64,000 nt of DNA, taken from positions 522,320 to 586,319 of the forward strand of contig WEDG01000466.1 in assembly GCA_017591395.1 (NCBI GenBank), given 5' to 3'. The notes below the pieces were generated by a model that saw nothing but the letters and a program-made list of their open reading frames with translations, was not told the origin of the DNA and searched no databases. Positions 33,260 to 44,321 of this stretch are shown piece after piece (position 1 is the stretch's first letter; every line of letters begins with the position of its first letter). Position numbers and translations under genes: made by a program. The DNA is from Schistocephalus solidus (lineage: Eukaryota; Platyhelminthes; Cestoda; Diphyllobothriidea; Diphyllobothriidae).

Positions 33260-34270
33260 ATGATTGCAAGCACTTTGATACAAGATGACGATGAATTTAG
33301 AGGCGTCATACGGCAGGTGCCCCTCACAGCCGAACATATAAGAGCAACCATCACAGCAGACCCACTATTACGCCAGGTAAAGGAGTTTATTCAGAACCGT
33401 TGGCCTAATAAAGATATGGTAAACCCAGCTATAAGGCCCTTCAAGAACCGGAAGGAGCAGTTGTACATCACAGAAGAATGTATACGGTATGATGGTAGAG
33501 TGGTGATTTTAGCCAAACATCAACAACAAGTTTTAAGTGAACTTCACGCCGGACACCAGGGTATGACTCGTATGAAACAGGTTGTTCGAAGGTACGTATA
33601 TTGGCCAGGAATTGATAACGACGTTGAATCTTTCGTTCGAAGTTGCGATACGTGTGGACGTTTTGCTAAGAATCCACCCACAGTACCACCCGTGCCATGG
33701 CCGGAAGTGACGAGACCGTGGACAAGAGTCCTTATGGATTTCGCTGGACCATTTTTCAACCGCATGTTTCTAGTAGTCGTCGACGCATAGTCAAAGTGGT
33801 TTTAAGTTTTGATGTCAGGCAGCCACTGCCGAGGTCACATCAAAAAAAGACGGAAGAACTTATCTCCACAGAGATTGTGCCTGATAACGACACCCAGTTT
33901 AAGTCATCAATGTTCTGACAGTTGTCACAAATGGGGAATCCGACATGTGACTTCACCGCCATTTCATCTTCAATCGAACGGTCAAGCAGAACGTTTTGTT
34001 GACACCTTCAAGAGAGCTTTGAGAGAGATGTGGAACGCAGGGGTTAAAATGGACAACCTCAACACGTTCCTTCTGGCCTACAGAACAACCCCAAAAAATG
34101 AGCTTGGTGGTCAAACACCAGCCGAACGTTTTCTGAGTATACAACCTGATGTACAACTACTGTACCTAAAACATGAGGTTCGAGTTTCCCATAAGCCAAC
34201 AGTCTATTTTTCAGGAGAGGAAAAGACGTGTTTGTCCGAATTTATAATCCTGGCGAGAAACCGTGGGTAG
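33260..34270 (+). pseudogene. Gypsy integrase
   Basis: The HHCC zinc domain is visible (ELHAGHQGMTRMKQVVRRYV, then RSCDTCG). The core has MDFAGPF (first Asp), PDNDTQF (second Asp) and SNGQAERFVDTFKRAL (Glu). A stop after VVVDA and a frameshift near 33900 break it. The C-terminus (RIYNPGEKPW) runs on to about 34285, is interrupted by the short D2 insertion, and ends GIIKRHVNQLRRRF near 34425. The DDE residues survive, but the protein cannot be made as one chain. Confidence 0.88.
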
Positions 34271-34285
34271 AGGGCTTTGTCATAA

Positions 34286-34345
34286 ACAGTACCTTAGACA
34301 GTACCTTCCCAGTGCTAACCAAATATAAATTCTAAATTCTAAATA
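34286..34345 (+). mobile_element. Short AAAT-tailed repeat, family D, truncated copy D2
   Basis: GACAGTACCTTCCCAGTGCT then AACCAAATATAAATTCTAAA matches the end of D3 (39822-40008). It interrupts the integrase C-terminus. ATAAA on the left and AATAAA on the right could be the target duplication. Confidence 0.75.
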
Positions 34346-34597
34346 AAGTCGAAAGGCGTTGTCTTTGAGGTGGAAACGGCAACAGGGATAATTAAACGAC
34401 ATGTGAACCAGCTAAGACGGAGGTTCACTAAGGATGGCCAAATAGACCTCAATTTGCTTTGTAACACTTTTGAGGTCCCTTCCCCCGAAGAAGACACAAA
34501 ACCGATATCACCTCCCGTCTGCAAGTGTCATAGAATTACATAACCACCAAAAAACGCATCGTGGACCCGAAGAAGAAGTGATATGAGATCCACCTTT

Positions 34598-34610
34598 AAA
34601 AAGCGGGAGG
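34598..34610 (+). promoter_or_regulatory. Polypurine tract of the Gypsy element
   Basis: AAAAAGCGGGAGG lies immediately before the right LTR. This is the usual place of the plus-strand primer in LTR retrotransposons. Confidence 0.7.
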
Positions 34611-35036
34611 TTTTACGGAGACGGGATCCGCAATTGAGCCGTGGCCCAAGGCGGAAAGGGCACGTGTTGAAGTTCGCCGAAATAGGCAAAGCCGGCTGAG
34701 AAAATGCGCAGGCAACCAGGCAACCCATCTGGTATGCTCCGCTGCACCGAGCAATCGTCAAGCTCCCACGCACGCGTGCGGCCCAAATTTGACTAGTTTC
34801 CGCCAGGGGTTTTCCAACGTGAGAAGCTACCAATCAATGCGAGCCACGTTGCAGACCAGAAAGTTCCCGAATGCTCTCCATCACGATTGGTCAGAATTTT
34901 CAAGAACCCCGAGAACTAAGTAAATAGACGAGAGTTGATGAGCTTGAGGTCTACTGTTTTCGGTCGGCCCAGAATAAAGGGTTTTTTCGGAAACCGGCTT
35001 TGCCTTCTCCTCTATCACACCCATTGGGATATAACA
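34611..35036 (+). repeat. Gypsy element, right LTR
   Basis: 426 bp. It starts TTTTACGGAG (first bases changed from TGTT) and ends GGGATATAACA. It is collinear with the left LTR and contains AATAAAGGG at the corresponding place. The next 14 bases (AACTGGTGACGCAG) also match those after the left LTR except at one position. Confidence 0.9.
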
Positions 35037-35039
35037 AAC

Positions 35040-35290
35040 TGGTGACGCAGGACAGAATGCACGTATGCATGGATCGCGCATACACGAGCATAAGCTGGCT
35101 GTGAGACGGGGTGATGGTTTATCGCATGTGGCTGCCCACACCTACGAAACGGGTCACGAGTTTAACTTCGCAGCCACCATGATAATCACCCAGGCCACAT
35201 GCAAGACAAGCCGAGAATTGATTGAAGCCTTGACCTCAGATGAGAATTCGGTCGATCGATTCATCGATCTGGCGCCGTCATACTGAACCC
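35040..35290 (+). pseudogene. PLE2 GIY-YIG C-terminus, right of the Gypsy insertion
   Basis: Reads TGDAGQNARMHGSRIHEHKL, AVRRGDGLSHVAAHTYETGH, then TSRELIEALTSDENSVDRFI. This is the GIY-YIG second half (GDAGQ for GETGR, IHEH, H...TGH, RELIE). It continues what is cut at about 32462, so the Gypsy element landed inside PLE2. Confidence 0.82.
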
Positions 35291-35993
35291 TGCGTAGTCA
35301 CCTCCGGACTGGCGCCACTGGTTTCTAATTGGTTCATGCCCTCTATAAGTGTTATTCATTTATGTTGCTGTTTTATCTCTGACTATGGACTCCAGTAAGA
35401 TTTCTAAAGCTAAGTGGAAAAAACTATGATTCCTGTGAACTAACACACTTCTTCTTCTTCGTCTTTGCTAGTACACACACCTGGATTGCGAACATTCTCC
35501 TCCTTTCGTAGTATTAACATCGCTGATTACTATGAACGCCCTTCGCCTTTTTCACGCGATCTTTATTTTGAAACTAATTCAAATATTTGTTCTTTCCTTA
35601 AGTGGACCGATAATGAACATATGGACGGATCCTTTATCTGTTTTTGCAATTTTTTATTAGATTTTGAAGAAAATTTGGGACCATTGAAGAAGCAGCTTTT
35701 GTTATGAAGGTCTTTTGTGGAATTAAATTGAGGAGACCTTCTGTTAGGCCTTGCAATGTATCGTGGATTATACTTGAACGGGATTTGAAAAAAGCTTGGC
35801 CAATCTAGACTGCTTGTGAAATTTTTAATAACTCTTTGTTAACCTGAGCAAAGCCAATTTATGTACGTTTATTTCTGGCTTTACAGCGGAGGAGACTGGA
35901 TAAAAACAATGAATTAATGTCTGGTATCGTGTAAAAAGGTTTTGATGAAAATTCATAAGCAAATTATGGACACAAATTAGTACAAATTAAAGC
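35291..35993. other. No gene recognised (PLE2 3' flank)
   Basis: The first part may be PLE2 3' UTR. The 80-codon frame at 35465-35707 has no recognisable motif. Confidence 0.45.
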
Positions 35994-36230
35994 TTACCTA
36001 CTATATTTTCTAGTAACTGAACTGACTAATTGAGACATGTTTGAAAAGTAAATTGTCCTCAACAAATTCTTAAATTTTGGCGGTGTAGTATTTGTATGCC
36101 AGTCAATTTCTGGCAAATTAAAATCTCCTACGATTATTTTGACATCAAACGGAGCTTCTGCAGCTTTTTTAGAGTTCACAGAGCTGGATTTTATTGCCGG
36201 AATAACAAGGAGGATTTTAGACACAGCCAA
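35994..36230 (-). pseudogene. LINE endonuclease fragment
   Basis: Minus strand: EAPFDVKIIVGDFNLPEIDW, then KNLLRTIYFSNMSQLVSSVT. GDFNxPxIDW is the diagnostic LINE endonuclease motif. Both ends are cut. The wording is closer to family B than A. Confidence 0.75.
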
Positions 36231-36289
36231 TTATGGCTTTTTTCTTATGTGGGAGGATGACTGAAACGAAACAAGTATTTCTGGAAAAC

Positions 36290-36955
36290 GAAGAAATGCT
36301 GAGAGCATAAGGGGAATGTGCAAGAGACAATCTAAAGTTGAAGAAACCGCCTGACAGGTAGAGGAACTAAAATAATCAAAATATCCAGGACCGGACGAGA
36401 TCTAACCCAAGATTCACAAATAACTCGCAAATTAATTTTCTGTACGTCTGTCAATGTTCTTCTGAACTTCATTTGACTCTGGAACATTTCCCGTCAAATG
36501 GAAGCTGGTTCATCAGAAAAATAACTTCGCTTCAAGTCACCGAACCCATAAAAACTTTCGGTTAGTCAAGGTGCATCTGCTGGAGTATGAATTATTTTAA
36601 ATAGTGGATATAAGGTTTTACTTCAAAATTTCATTGAAAACTTTCGATTGCATAACAGTCACAGACACAAGCTTTTGAACTTAATATCCTCCTATTTGAA
36701 TGCTTGCGCACAACGAGTTAAAAATTTCCGATGTTATCTCCAACCCCACGCACGTGAGGAGTGAAGTTATTCAGATAAGCGTAATCGGCCCGCTTCTATT
36801 TTGCCTTTTTGTGAACGATGTTCCTGATTGTTTTCAGTATGGTAGGCCCTTTATGTACGCTGATGATTTGCAGTATGTTCAGTTCGAACTTCCTTCGCAG
36901 CTTAGTAGTCTCACTTTAACAAACGTGGCGTTGCTGCTTATATTCCCGTAAGTGA
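36290..36955 (+). pseudogene. LINE RT fragment, family F
   Basis: Broken plus-strand frames: a PGPDEI block near 36390, then QISVIGPLLFCLFVNDVPDC and GRPFMYADDLQYV (36770-36880). The YADD box is intact but flanked by stops. It is a different lineage from A and B, similar to the minus-strand fragment at 46420-47400. Confidence 0.75.
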
Positions 36956-36959
36956 GTAT

Positions 36960-38046
36960 CGGAGTGGATTTGTTTGTAACTCCTCCAGAAGCGATTTCTT
37001 GTTTGAAAGAGACCTGCAAGTTTGAGTTTATTTACTTTGGGTGGTTTGTGGTCGCCATTCTCCGGAGAGGACATTTGAGGTAAACAATTCTTTTCAATAA
37101 CGAGCTCAAAGTCGTCCAATCTTTATTGGTTTCAAGGTGTAGTTTTGTTTGCTAGGATATCTCTGACATTTTTCTTCTCATAAGTGAGAAGTTCCTCTTC
37201 GAAATGTTTCTTCCCTAAGTAAATTTGGTTTGGAAAACAGTGAGTACTCGAAGCACAGTGTTATGTGATCGCTTGACCCTAATGGCGTGCGATCCTGTAG
37301 GTCTAGCACATTTTCCTCATCTCGGGTAAAAATCAGGTTAAGACACTTTGACTGCTGTCCTTCTCCCGTCCGTGTTCCAAATGTGACGTTCTTGATCGAG
37401 AAGTTTGTCTGTTGCCCATTGTAGTAGTCTTTGGTCGAAGTTTTCTAACATTCCCTGCGCAGTCCATGTTTTTCAGTCAAAACCAGGAGCTTTAAAATCC
37501 CCAAAAATGAGGACATCTTTCTTCTCGCTTGTTTTGTAGAGATCGTTAAAAGAATGAGATCCTGATCGGAAGTCTGATAAGGCAAATGGTACACAACTGA
37601 TATCGTCAGTGGTCTGGAAGACTTAGCAGATATAGTAATGCTTAAGAGTTCCACATCGCGTAGGGGAATATGTATGTCAGCCATAGCGGTCAGTTTGCTA
37701 GTGACATAAACTATGACTCCTCCCCCCTCGACTTGGTCTATCTCTCCTGAAGTGCTGATATCCTCTTAGTGATATTTTGGAATCAGTAATGTCTGCAGTA
37801 AGCCAAGTGTCAGTGAAAGCCATAATGACTGGTTTAATTTCATTCAAAACGTTTCTAAGGTCGTCGAGCTTGTTGAACAAGCTTTGTACATTTGCGGAGA
37901 CGACTTTCAATGATCGATTCGTCAGGGAGACCCAGCCAACATTTTTGCAAGTTTTGGCCACAGTAAGGACACATTGATCTTGACTTCCCTCGTTTGAATG
38001 ACTTCGGGTTCAAGGAAAAACCATAGTTCCTGGGGGACACGAAGTA
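36960..38046 (-). mobile_element. Truncated family A-like LINE, copy A4 (endonuclease only)
   Basis: Minus strand: a short ORF1-like end (38040-37855), then SLKVVSANVQSLFNKLDDLR, VIMAFTDTWLTADITDSKIS, FRRDRPSRGG, SVVYHLPYQ, and linker residues to about 36920 (NKLKLAGLFQTRNRFWRSYK). No RT follows. Frames are broken near 37690 and 37440. Confidence 0.75.
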
Positions 38047-38059
38047 GAGAAAACTAGTT

Positions 38060-39190
38060 TCAAGAATGTCTTTTAAATTCCCAATGGTCCTTTCTCCGAG
38101 TCATGGAGAAAGCTGCTCCAAAAAGATTAGGAAAATAAAAGATACATAGAATCAGTGTTAATAGAAATGTGCAGTCATCGCTTGAATGCAGATAGACTAG
38201 GTAAAGTCCTAACTTCAATTAGCAAGTTATTCCAAAGAAAGCTATACCTAGAAGCGAAGAATAGAGAGAGATTATATGTGGAAGATGCAGGAGGAGGTAT
38301 AATTAGTGCTGCATTTCTTAGGTTATAAGGAAAACTAACTGGGGTAAATACAGAAAGTTTGGGACGATTTGAGCTATTATTTATTCGAAAAAGAAGACGA
38401 AAGTCTGCTTTCAGTCTCCTGACCCAAAGAAATTTTAGCTTCGTCAGCTGGTATCTAGTTGAGTAGGAAGTATTTTAGAGTCGGATACAGGAGTTTTTCG
38501 TGAAATGCCTTTGGACACTTTCAATTTTTTAACTACAAGATTCGTTCATTTAACCGAAGAAAGGACAGCATAATTCAAGAATCGGAAGCACAAACATACG
38601 ATAAAGTCCTAACTTAATTCCAGGAAGGTAGAAATTAAAATAAATAAAGCCGAAAATCTGAGGAACTTTGACTGTAATTCAATCTGCCTCAGCCGAATGA
38701 TCTAATTTATTGGTCCTTGATGGATGAGCATTCAGTCATAGGGCAACCTTTAAAAATAACAGCTTGCGGAAGCCTTAAAGGCCCAAAACACATGCAGTGA
38801 CACATAGAAGTTGAGAACTCCATTAGCCATGTGGAGCTCCAGGCCAAAAATAGCGTCTATGTCTAGGCATCGTTTGGTAGTAGAGTTAGAGAAGGAATGC
38901 ACGCATTTGAGGTCATCGGCATGAATATAAGATTAAGAATGTTTAACTTTTAAGGAAATATCATAAATTTAAAGTAAAAACTACAAATAACCTAACGCGG
39001 TACCTTGAAGGACAACATTTACAGTCGGGTTGGCACTTGAGTATGTGGATCTCATTGAAACCTTTTGTTTTCGAGCAGAGAAGTATGATCTTAAAAAGTC
39101 AGTAAGGGGACTACAAAATCCTATAACCTCTAGTTAAGCTAGAAGTCGGCTTTAAGGCACTTTATCGAATGCCTCGCAGTCTGAAAACAG
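38060..39190 (-). mobile_element. Family B' LINE copy B4, uninterrupted RT to 3' end
   Basis: This matches B3 on both sides of A2 without a gap. It has degenerate RT C-terminal frames and many stops. On the minus strand it runs from the RT palm (about 39190) to the 3' UTR (about 38060). Its value is as the unoccupied version of the A2 target. Confidence 0.72.
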
Positions 39191-39234
39191 AATTTAGATA
39201 ATGCTTGGATTCGACAGGTCCTCCGTGGAACTAC

Positions 39235-41050
39235 GAAGGAACCTTGCATCAGTGATGTAGGCAGAGCGGAAGAACTGTGGAAAAAGCTCGGCTTTTCCCC
39301 TGTTTTCAGTAATTTAAATGCTCGTGCTAGGCCTAATCGTCGGAAGTTGATGCCTATTCCATGCACGTCTGCGAACACAGCTGTAGATTAACTCTGGATG
39401 CCACGTTGCCTTTTGTAGCAAAGTCTTCTCGAAGGCCTGATGCGTGTCAAGAATAAGGCTTCGTAGTTTATTTTTCGGTATTTTATGTATATTAAAATGT
39501 GTGAATTGTTTAAACTCGCAGTATTTTCTTCACAATGCATGCTTCCTGTTTAGTTCCCTTTTCTGGTGGATATCTAGCTACCCAGGGCACTAGTTCCGAT
39601 GGACACTTGTTCAAAGGCAGTGGTTGTCGATGAGCTGCAGAAGAGAATTCCATAAAAACTACAAATCTTTGTTCACAGTACCCGAAAACATTGAAGTCTA
39701 GTTGATTTCGGTTAACTGTGCTCGCGTCTCGAAAAAATTACCTCGCTTTACGTTTCGCTTGCTTTTGTATATGTTAGGCAAAATGGAGAATGATGAGTAG
39801 TCCCACATAAACACTTTTTATTTATTTATTTAGTTCTAGTTCACCATTAATTTTAAAACATTGCTAACTGTTGACATAGCAGGACAATTTATGAATTTGT
39901 ACATTTTATCTGCACACATTGTCATAACTTTATTTCGTTACTAATGTTTGCTTAGACAGTACCTTCCCGGTGCTAACCAAATATAAATTCTAAATAAATA
40001 AATAAACTATGTGGTCACTTCAACCGACCTGGGGCATGGAAATGATCTCATCGATGCTGCCTAATGTTTGCGTAAAGACCAGGTCAAGACCGTTAGATCT
40101 TGGTCCTTCACGTGTTCTGGTCGGAAACAATACATGTCATGATAGGAGTGCCTTCAAGTTTTTGTGCGGAAAACCATAATCAAAATTTAACTGTGTGCAT
40201 GACGATTGAACAGTGCTCCAGTTAATTCCTGGTGCGTTGAATTCGCTCATTATCATGACTTTAAGTCTACTGAAGAACTTCTCCAATCGTTCCAAGAGAT
40301 TGGCGTTTTTGCCTCGGTCTGTCCTAGGTGGCCGATAGACAGAAAGGACATCAAGACATAAAGAGCCAAGAGCCTTGATGGTCAACCATATGACTTTCGT
40401 GTTGCACGCACACGTGGTCGTCTTGTTGGAAACTATAAGAACTTCTTTCAAATGCACAACTATTTAACGCCCTGTCGGTTTTCTCTGTTCCTCCGATATA
40501 TTTGGTATCCAGACAATTTTATTTCGCTATCTAAAAGACTGCTGGAAAGCCAGCTTTCGGTAACTGCTATCACATCCGGAGATACTTCGGTAAGGCGCAT
40601 TTTTAAATCATCAAGTTTAGATAAAGGCTTTGGGCATTAGATTCAAGTCATTCATTTTTGTGCCAGCCAAACTTTCGATTGCATTCGTCAATGTTATTGG
40701 CATTCCTGTGTCCCCGACGTAGTCAATTCTAGGGACATGTTCAGTTGTTTGATGACTTTCGTTAACTTTTGTTTCTTCGGTCAGAATACTGGGCGTAACT
40801 GACCTAATTCTTTTGTCTCTTTTGACAATTTGTTCGCTAATGGCATCGGAGTTATTGGATTGGTCGCTGTCGTCCTTAATACAAGTAATTAATTCACCTG
40901 AAACGTCATATTCTTTTGAACTACTTTCAATTGCAGATAGCCAGATTTTGTTAATCACCATTCAGCCTTGATTGAAATTCCAAAGCAACTTCCAAGCGTT
41001 TCGGCCTTTCCGCTGGGGAGTAGTCCGGTTAAAAAACTGTTTATGCGATT
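39235..41050 (-). mobile_element. Truncated family A LINE, copy A3
   Basis: Collinear with A2 from the linker through the endonuclease into ORF1. The 40457-40137 frame has VLSVYRPPRTDR and VMIMSEFNAPGINWSTVQSS (GDFN changed to SEFN, so catalytically dead). The RT and 3' end are absent; it joins B4 near 39200. A short D3 repeat interrupts it at 39822-40008. Confidence 0.8.
39822..40008 (+). mobile_element. Short AAAT-tailed repeat, family D, copy D3
   Basis: About 187 bp inside A3. It starts near TTTATTTATTTAGTTCTAG and ends ATAAATTCT plus AAATAAATAAATAAA. A3 resumes with ATGTGGTCACTTC, matching ACATGATCACTACG in A2. It is clearly homologous to D1 (inverted) and D2. Confidence 0.82.
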
Positions 41051-41393
41051 GACTGAGGTTGTTTTTTCCTGGAAAGGATCGTCTTGATTTGGTTTTTGAG
41101 CTCTAGCATAATTTTGAGAGGTTGCGGTGTTCCTAGGTTATCTTCAACCCTTCTGCTGATCCTGAATGCTTTCAGGACTTTCACTTACACGCCTGGCTAT
41201 AGCAGCTGGTACAGGAGGCCAGCAAAACAGACAAGGTTCTCAGCGACATGGTCTACAGGTCGGACTGCAGTTGATTTGTGCAAAATCCGAATAATTAAAC
41301 GCTGTTGCCGATCGCATTAGTCCTGATATTGGCTTTTGGCAAAATTCTCCTTAAGAGCACAAGGGCAATTTACGGAGCTCTCACTGAGATTAA
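41051..41393. other. No gene recognised
   Basis: Between A3 and the left arm of the inverted duplication. No motifs seen. Confidence 0.5.
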
Positions 41394-41592
41394 AGCTACT
41401 TCTTTTGTAGTGTTTCCCTATTCCAATATGCCATTGGTTTTTTTCTTCACTTTCGACTAAGGGGTCTAAAAAACAGCTGGGATGGCTGCCAGAAGTTGGG
41501 ACTGAGGTCAAGACAACATTTGGACGAGGCACCCTTGCCGATGTACTGGTCTTATTGTTATCCAAGTCGACACGTACTGGACTGCAACCCAT
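41317..41592 (-). CDS. Hypothetical small protein beginning MGCSPVRV (left copy)
   Basis: 91-codon minus-strand frame: MGCSPVRVDLDNNKTSTSAR, then VPRPNVVLTSVPTSGSHPSC. M-G-C at the N-terminus fits an N-myristoylation plus palmitoylation signal, as in small membrane-anchored proteins. The family is not recognised. The copy at 46206 keeps the first ~50 residues almost unchanged but ends in a stop where this one continues. It may be a duplicated host exon or a chance frame in a repeat. Confidence 0.3.
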   Translation of the reverse strand: MGCSPVRVDLDNNKTSTSARVPRPNVVLTSVPTSGSHPSCFLDPLVESEEKNQWHIGIGKHYKRSSFNLSESSVNCPCALKENFAKSQYQD

Positions 41593-42057
41593 AATTTGAT
41601 ATTATTCTGGCATTATACTTCCTTGAATATTTGCGTTTTGCGCATTGCTGCTTTGCTTTTTTGCTTTAACGCCAGTAACCTCTTTCTGGTCATCAATATT
41701 TTGTTTCATGCGCTGCCCTAAATAGCGAGGTCATCTTACAATTTATTTAAATTTCATCAATACAAAACGCGGACAGCATCATGTCTTGCATCAGGTGTGC
41801 TTTCATAGTTTTTCCTCTTGAACTCTTTCCGCGGATCTTCAGGTCTTTCGTTAGACCGCATTTGGCATACGAAATGCCAGGATGGATACCCTTGATGAAT
41901 ATAAGTGGGTGATCCCATCGAGAAGGTGCAAAGACGGGCAGCAAAATTGGTTGAGGGTCTTAGGACCCTGTCATATCCAAAAAGACTTATCAAGCTTAAC
42001 CTGTTTGCTTAAGCCTATAGACAAATGAAATGTGACCTGCTATGGACATTCAGACTT
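41394..42057 (+). repeat. Left arm of inverted duplication
   Basis: Reverse complement of 45737-46418 with scattered differences and small indels. It contains the MGCSPVRV frame (minus), an AT-rich stretch and, at its right end (about 41915-42057, plus strand), a LINE RT C-terminal fragment (KVQRRAAKLVEGL-type). It stops exactly where the A5 tail starts. Confidence 0.88.
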
Positions 42058-42060
42058 ATG

Positions 42061-43935
42061 TTCAGTTTAGTTCAGTGTATTTAAAGAAAATAGGCTTACT
42101 CTTTGAAATCCCTATTTGTTACATAAAAGTCAGAAGAATAAGAAGCAATGTAAAGAAGGTTCCCTTCACGTGAGTGTAGGCAGATTTATGTGGTACACTT
42201 TTATTGTTAAGGTTAAGTAGTCACATAGTCTTCGTGGTGCTGCATCATATCTATTTCAAGCCGATGTTTGAATAAATCCACAGACTGGGACAGTAAAATG
42301 GCCTCAGGTAGGTGATTCCACGTTTCCACGACACGGTTGGTGAAAAAATACTTCCCACATCCAATTTTACTTGGGGCATACTTAATTTGAATGGATGACC
42401 TCAGATATTATTCGTAGAGTCAAGTTGGAATAGGTCCTCACGTAAGGAGGGCGCAATTCCTGTCAGGTACTATACGGAAGGTTTGTATCAAGTCTCCTCG
42501 CAACTGCCTATAACTCAAAGTATAGAACTTAAGGTTATTTAGGCGAATCTCATATGGCAGTCCACCTTGGCCCACTTACTTATTTGTGGCTCACCGCTTC
42601 ACCCTTTCCAGCATGTTGGAGTCCTTTAGGGTCCACGGTCGTCAGGCTTGGATCGCATATTCAAGATGTGGCCTTAAAAACGTACCAAAGACTTTAGAAA
42701 AGCAGTCTTCATCGAAAACTTTAAATGCCCGCTTGATGGCATTCAGCATTGAATTTGCGGATTTAGCCGTCTTGCAACATTGCGTAGAAGGCTTCAGGTT
42801 TTCTTTCATCCAAACACCGAGATCCTTCTGTGTGTGCCCTTCTCGAAGTGGCATACCGTTAAAATAGTAGGGTCGCATATCAGTGACCTGATTTCAATTT
42901 CCCAGACGTAGCAGGCTGCATTTGTTTGAGTTGAAGGACAAGAGCCATTTGCGGGACCACTCGTCCAATCGACGAAGATTTTTTGAAAATCTTCTCTATT
43001 GGCAGCATTGTGGATAACTTTCCAGATTTTTTTTTATCGTCCGCAAACATAGCAAAGTCACAGTCCAATTCATGTACACAATCATTAATTAACTAGATAA
43101 ATAGGATCGGTCCGAGGACTGAACCTTGTGGGACTCCACTCTCGATGACTGTGCCCTTTGATCGTGATCCGCCTACACAGACTACTTGGGAATGACCAAT
43201 GATAAAATTATTGATCCACGTAATAAGTTTTCCTCCAATACCAAATATTCTGAACTTATAAAGGAGACGCTGGTGCGGAACACTATCGAAGACCTTCTGG
43301 AAATCAATGTAGGCCACATGCACAGTGTCTTTTGCATCGAGTGTTTTGTCCAGCTTTGCATCGTAAAAAGTAATTTCCTTATACACGATCTTTCCCTACG
43401 AAAGCCGTATTGTGCAGTTGAAAAGAGGTTACGGGTTTCTAAATAAATCATCAATTCCGTTTTACAACCTTCTCCATAACCTTGCAACAGATTGAGGTCA
43501 GGCTGACAGGCCTGTAGTTTGTAGCAAATGTACAACTACCACTTTTGTGAAGTGGTGTAATGTAGGCTGTTTTCCAGTCGGTAGGAAGAATTCCCGTATC
43601 TAACGATTTCTGGCACAGCAAGGATAGTGGTTTGGCCAGCTCTCCAGCAAGTTCGAGGAGTATATTTGCTGGAATCTCGTCAGGGCCAGGGGATTTGCAT
43701 GACTTCAGACTTTATAGTTCTTCAAAGACCGCCTCTTCTCGAAAGAGCATGTCCTGAATAATTGGCGCTCATATAGTCTCGTAACTAGATGGAATGAAAA
43801 CAGCTTCTCTGGTTAAAACCGACTGAAAAAACTGTAAAAATTGTTCAGTTTTGTTTTTTAATTTCTGATATCTCGAAACCGTCATCGTTTCTGATATCAG
43901 GAATCGAGTTCCTGTTACTTGTGCACAAACAACAT
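42061..43935 (-). mobile_element. 5'-truncated family A LINE, copy A5
   Basis: Minus strand: linker (about 43930-43700), RT frames 43535-43093 (HVAYIDFQKVFDSVPHQRLL, SGVPQGSVLGPILF), then MFADDKK (the D-D-x-K box, shifted context) and MRPYYFNGMPLREGHTQKDL, RPHLEYAIQA. The 3' end has a decayed hairpin and the tail TTCAGTTTAGTTCAG. It abuts the left arm of the inverted duplication. Confidence 0.82.
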
Positions 43936-43938
43936 CGT

Positions 43939-43999
43939 TATGTTCAGTTGGACGCCTCATTTATTCCAATGATCTTGGTCCGGAGTCCAACTGAACATA
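43939..43999. repeat. 15-bp perfect inverted repeat with 31-bp spacer
   Basis: TATGTTCAGTTGGAC at 43939-43953 and its exact reverse complement at 43985-43999. It lies immediately 5' of the A5 truncation point. Confidence 0.9.
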
Positions 44000-44321
44000 A
44001 GCTTATTTGCGCTCCAACAGGAAATATTCGTACATCGATACCACTTCGCAGCTCCTGCCTCCTATGTTATAGCTGGAACTGTACGTGTAAAATCACATTC
44101 TACATCTCTGGAATCTTTTCTCGTGTGGAAATTTCTCAGAAATCGAAATTTATGCAATGTTTGTTTTTAAAAAATTCTGGTGGACTACCGGAATGCTTCC
44201 TGCACAAATAACAGCTTCACAGAACAAGATGTCAACGTTGTGTAAGATCGAACAATTAAGACGTTTCTGAATATCCTTCATACGTTTATCAAATTTCTTT
44301 TTATTAACGGTAAAACGATAG
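44000..44321. other. No gene recognised
   Basis: Spacer between A5 and A7; a 96-codon plus-strand frame here has no motif. Confidence 0.45.

Larger units (their letters stand above)
32894..34610 (+). mobile_element. Gypsy-type LTR retrotransposon core, internally deleted
   Basis: After the left LTR come gag-like pieces (33050-33235: EFNYDPDDDVNFEVWY, KYALLFEEEGSNLEEKEK, HERYVKFIFPKKP). Then directly come the RNase H/integrase linker and integrase (33260-34270) and a C-terminal tail. Protease, RT and RNase H are missing: the core is about 1.7 kb, whereas autonomous Gypsy elements usually have 4-6 kb between LTRs. The gag and integrase resemble the CsRn1 type known from trematodes. Confidence 0.85.
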
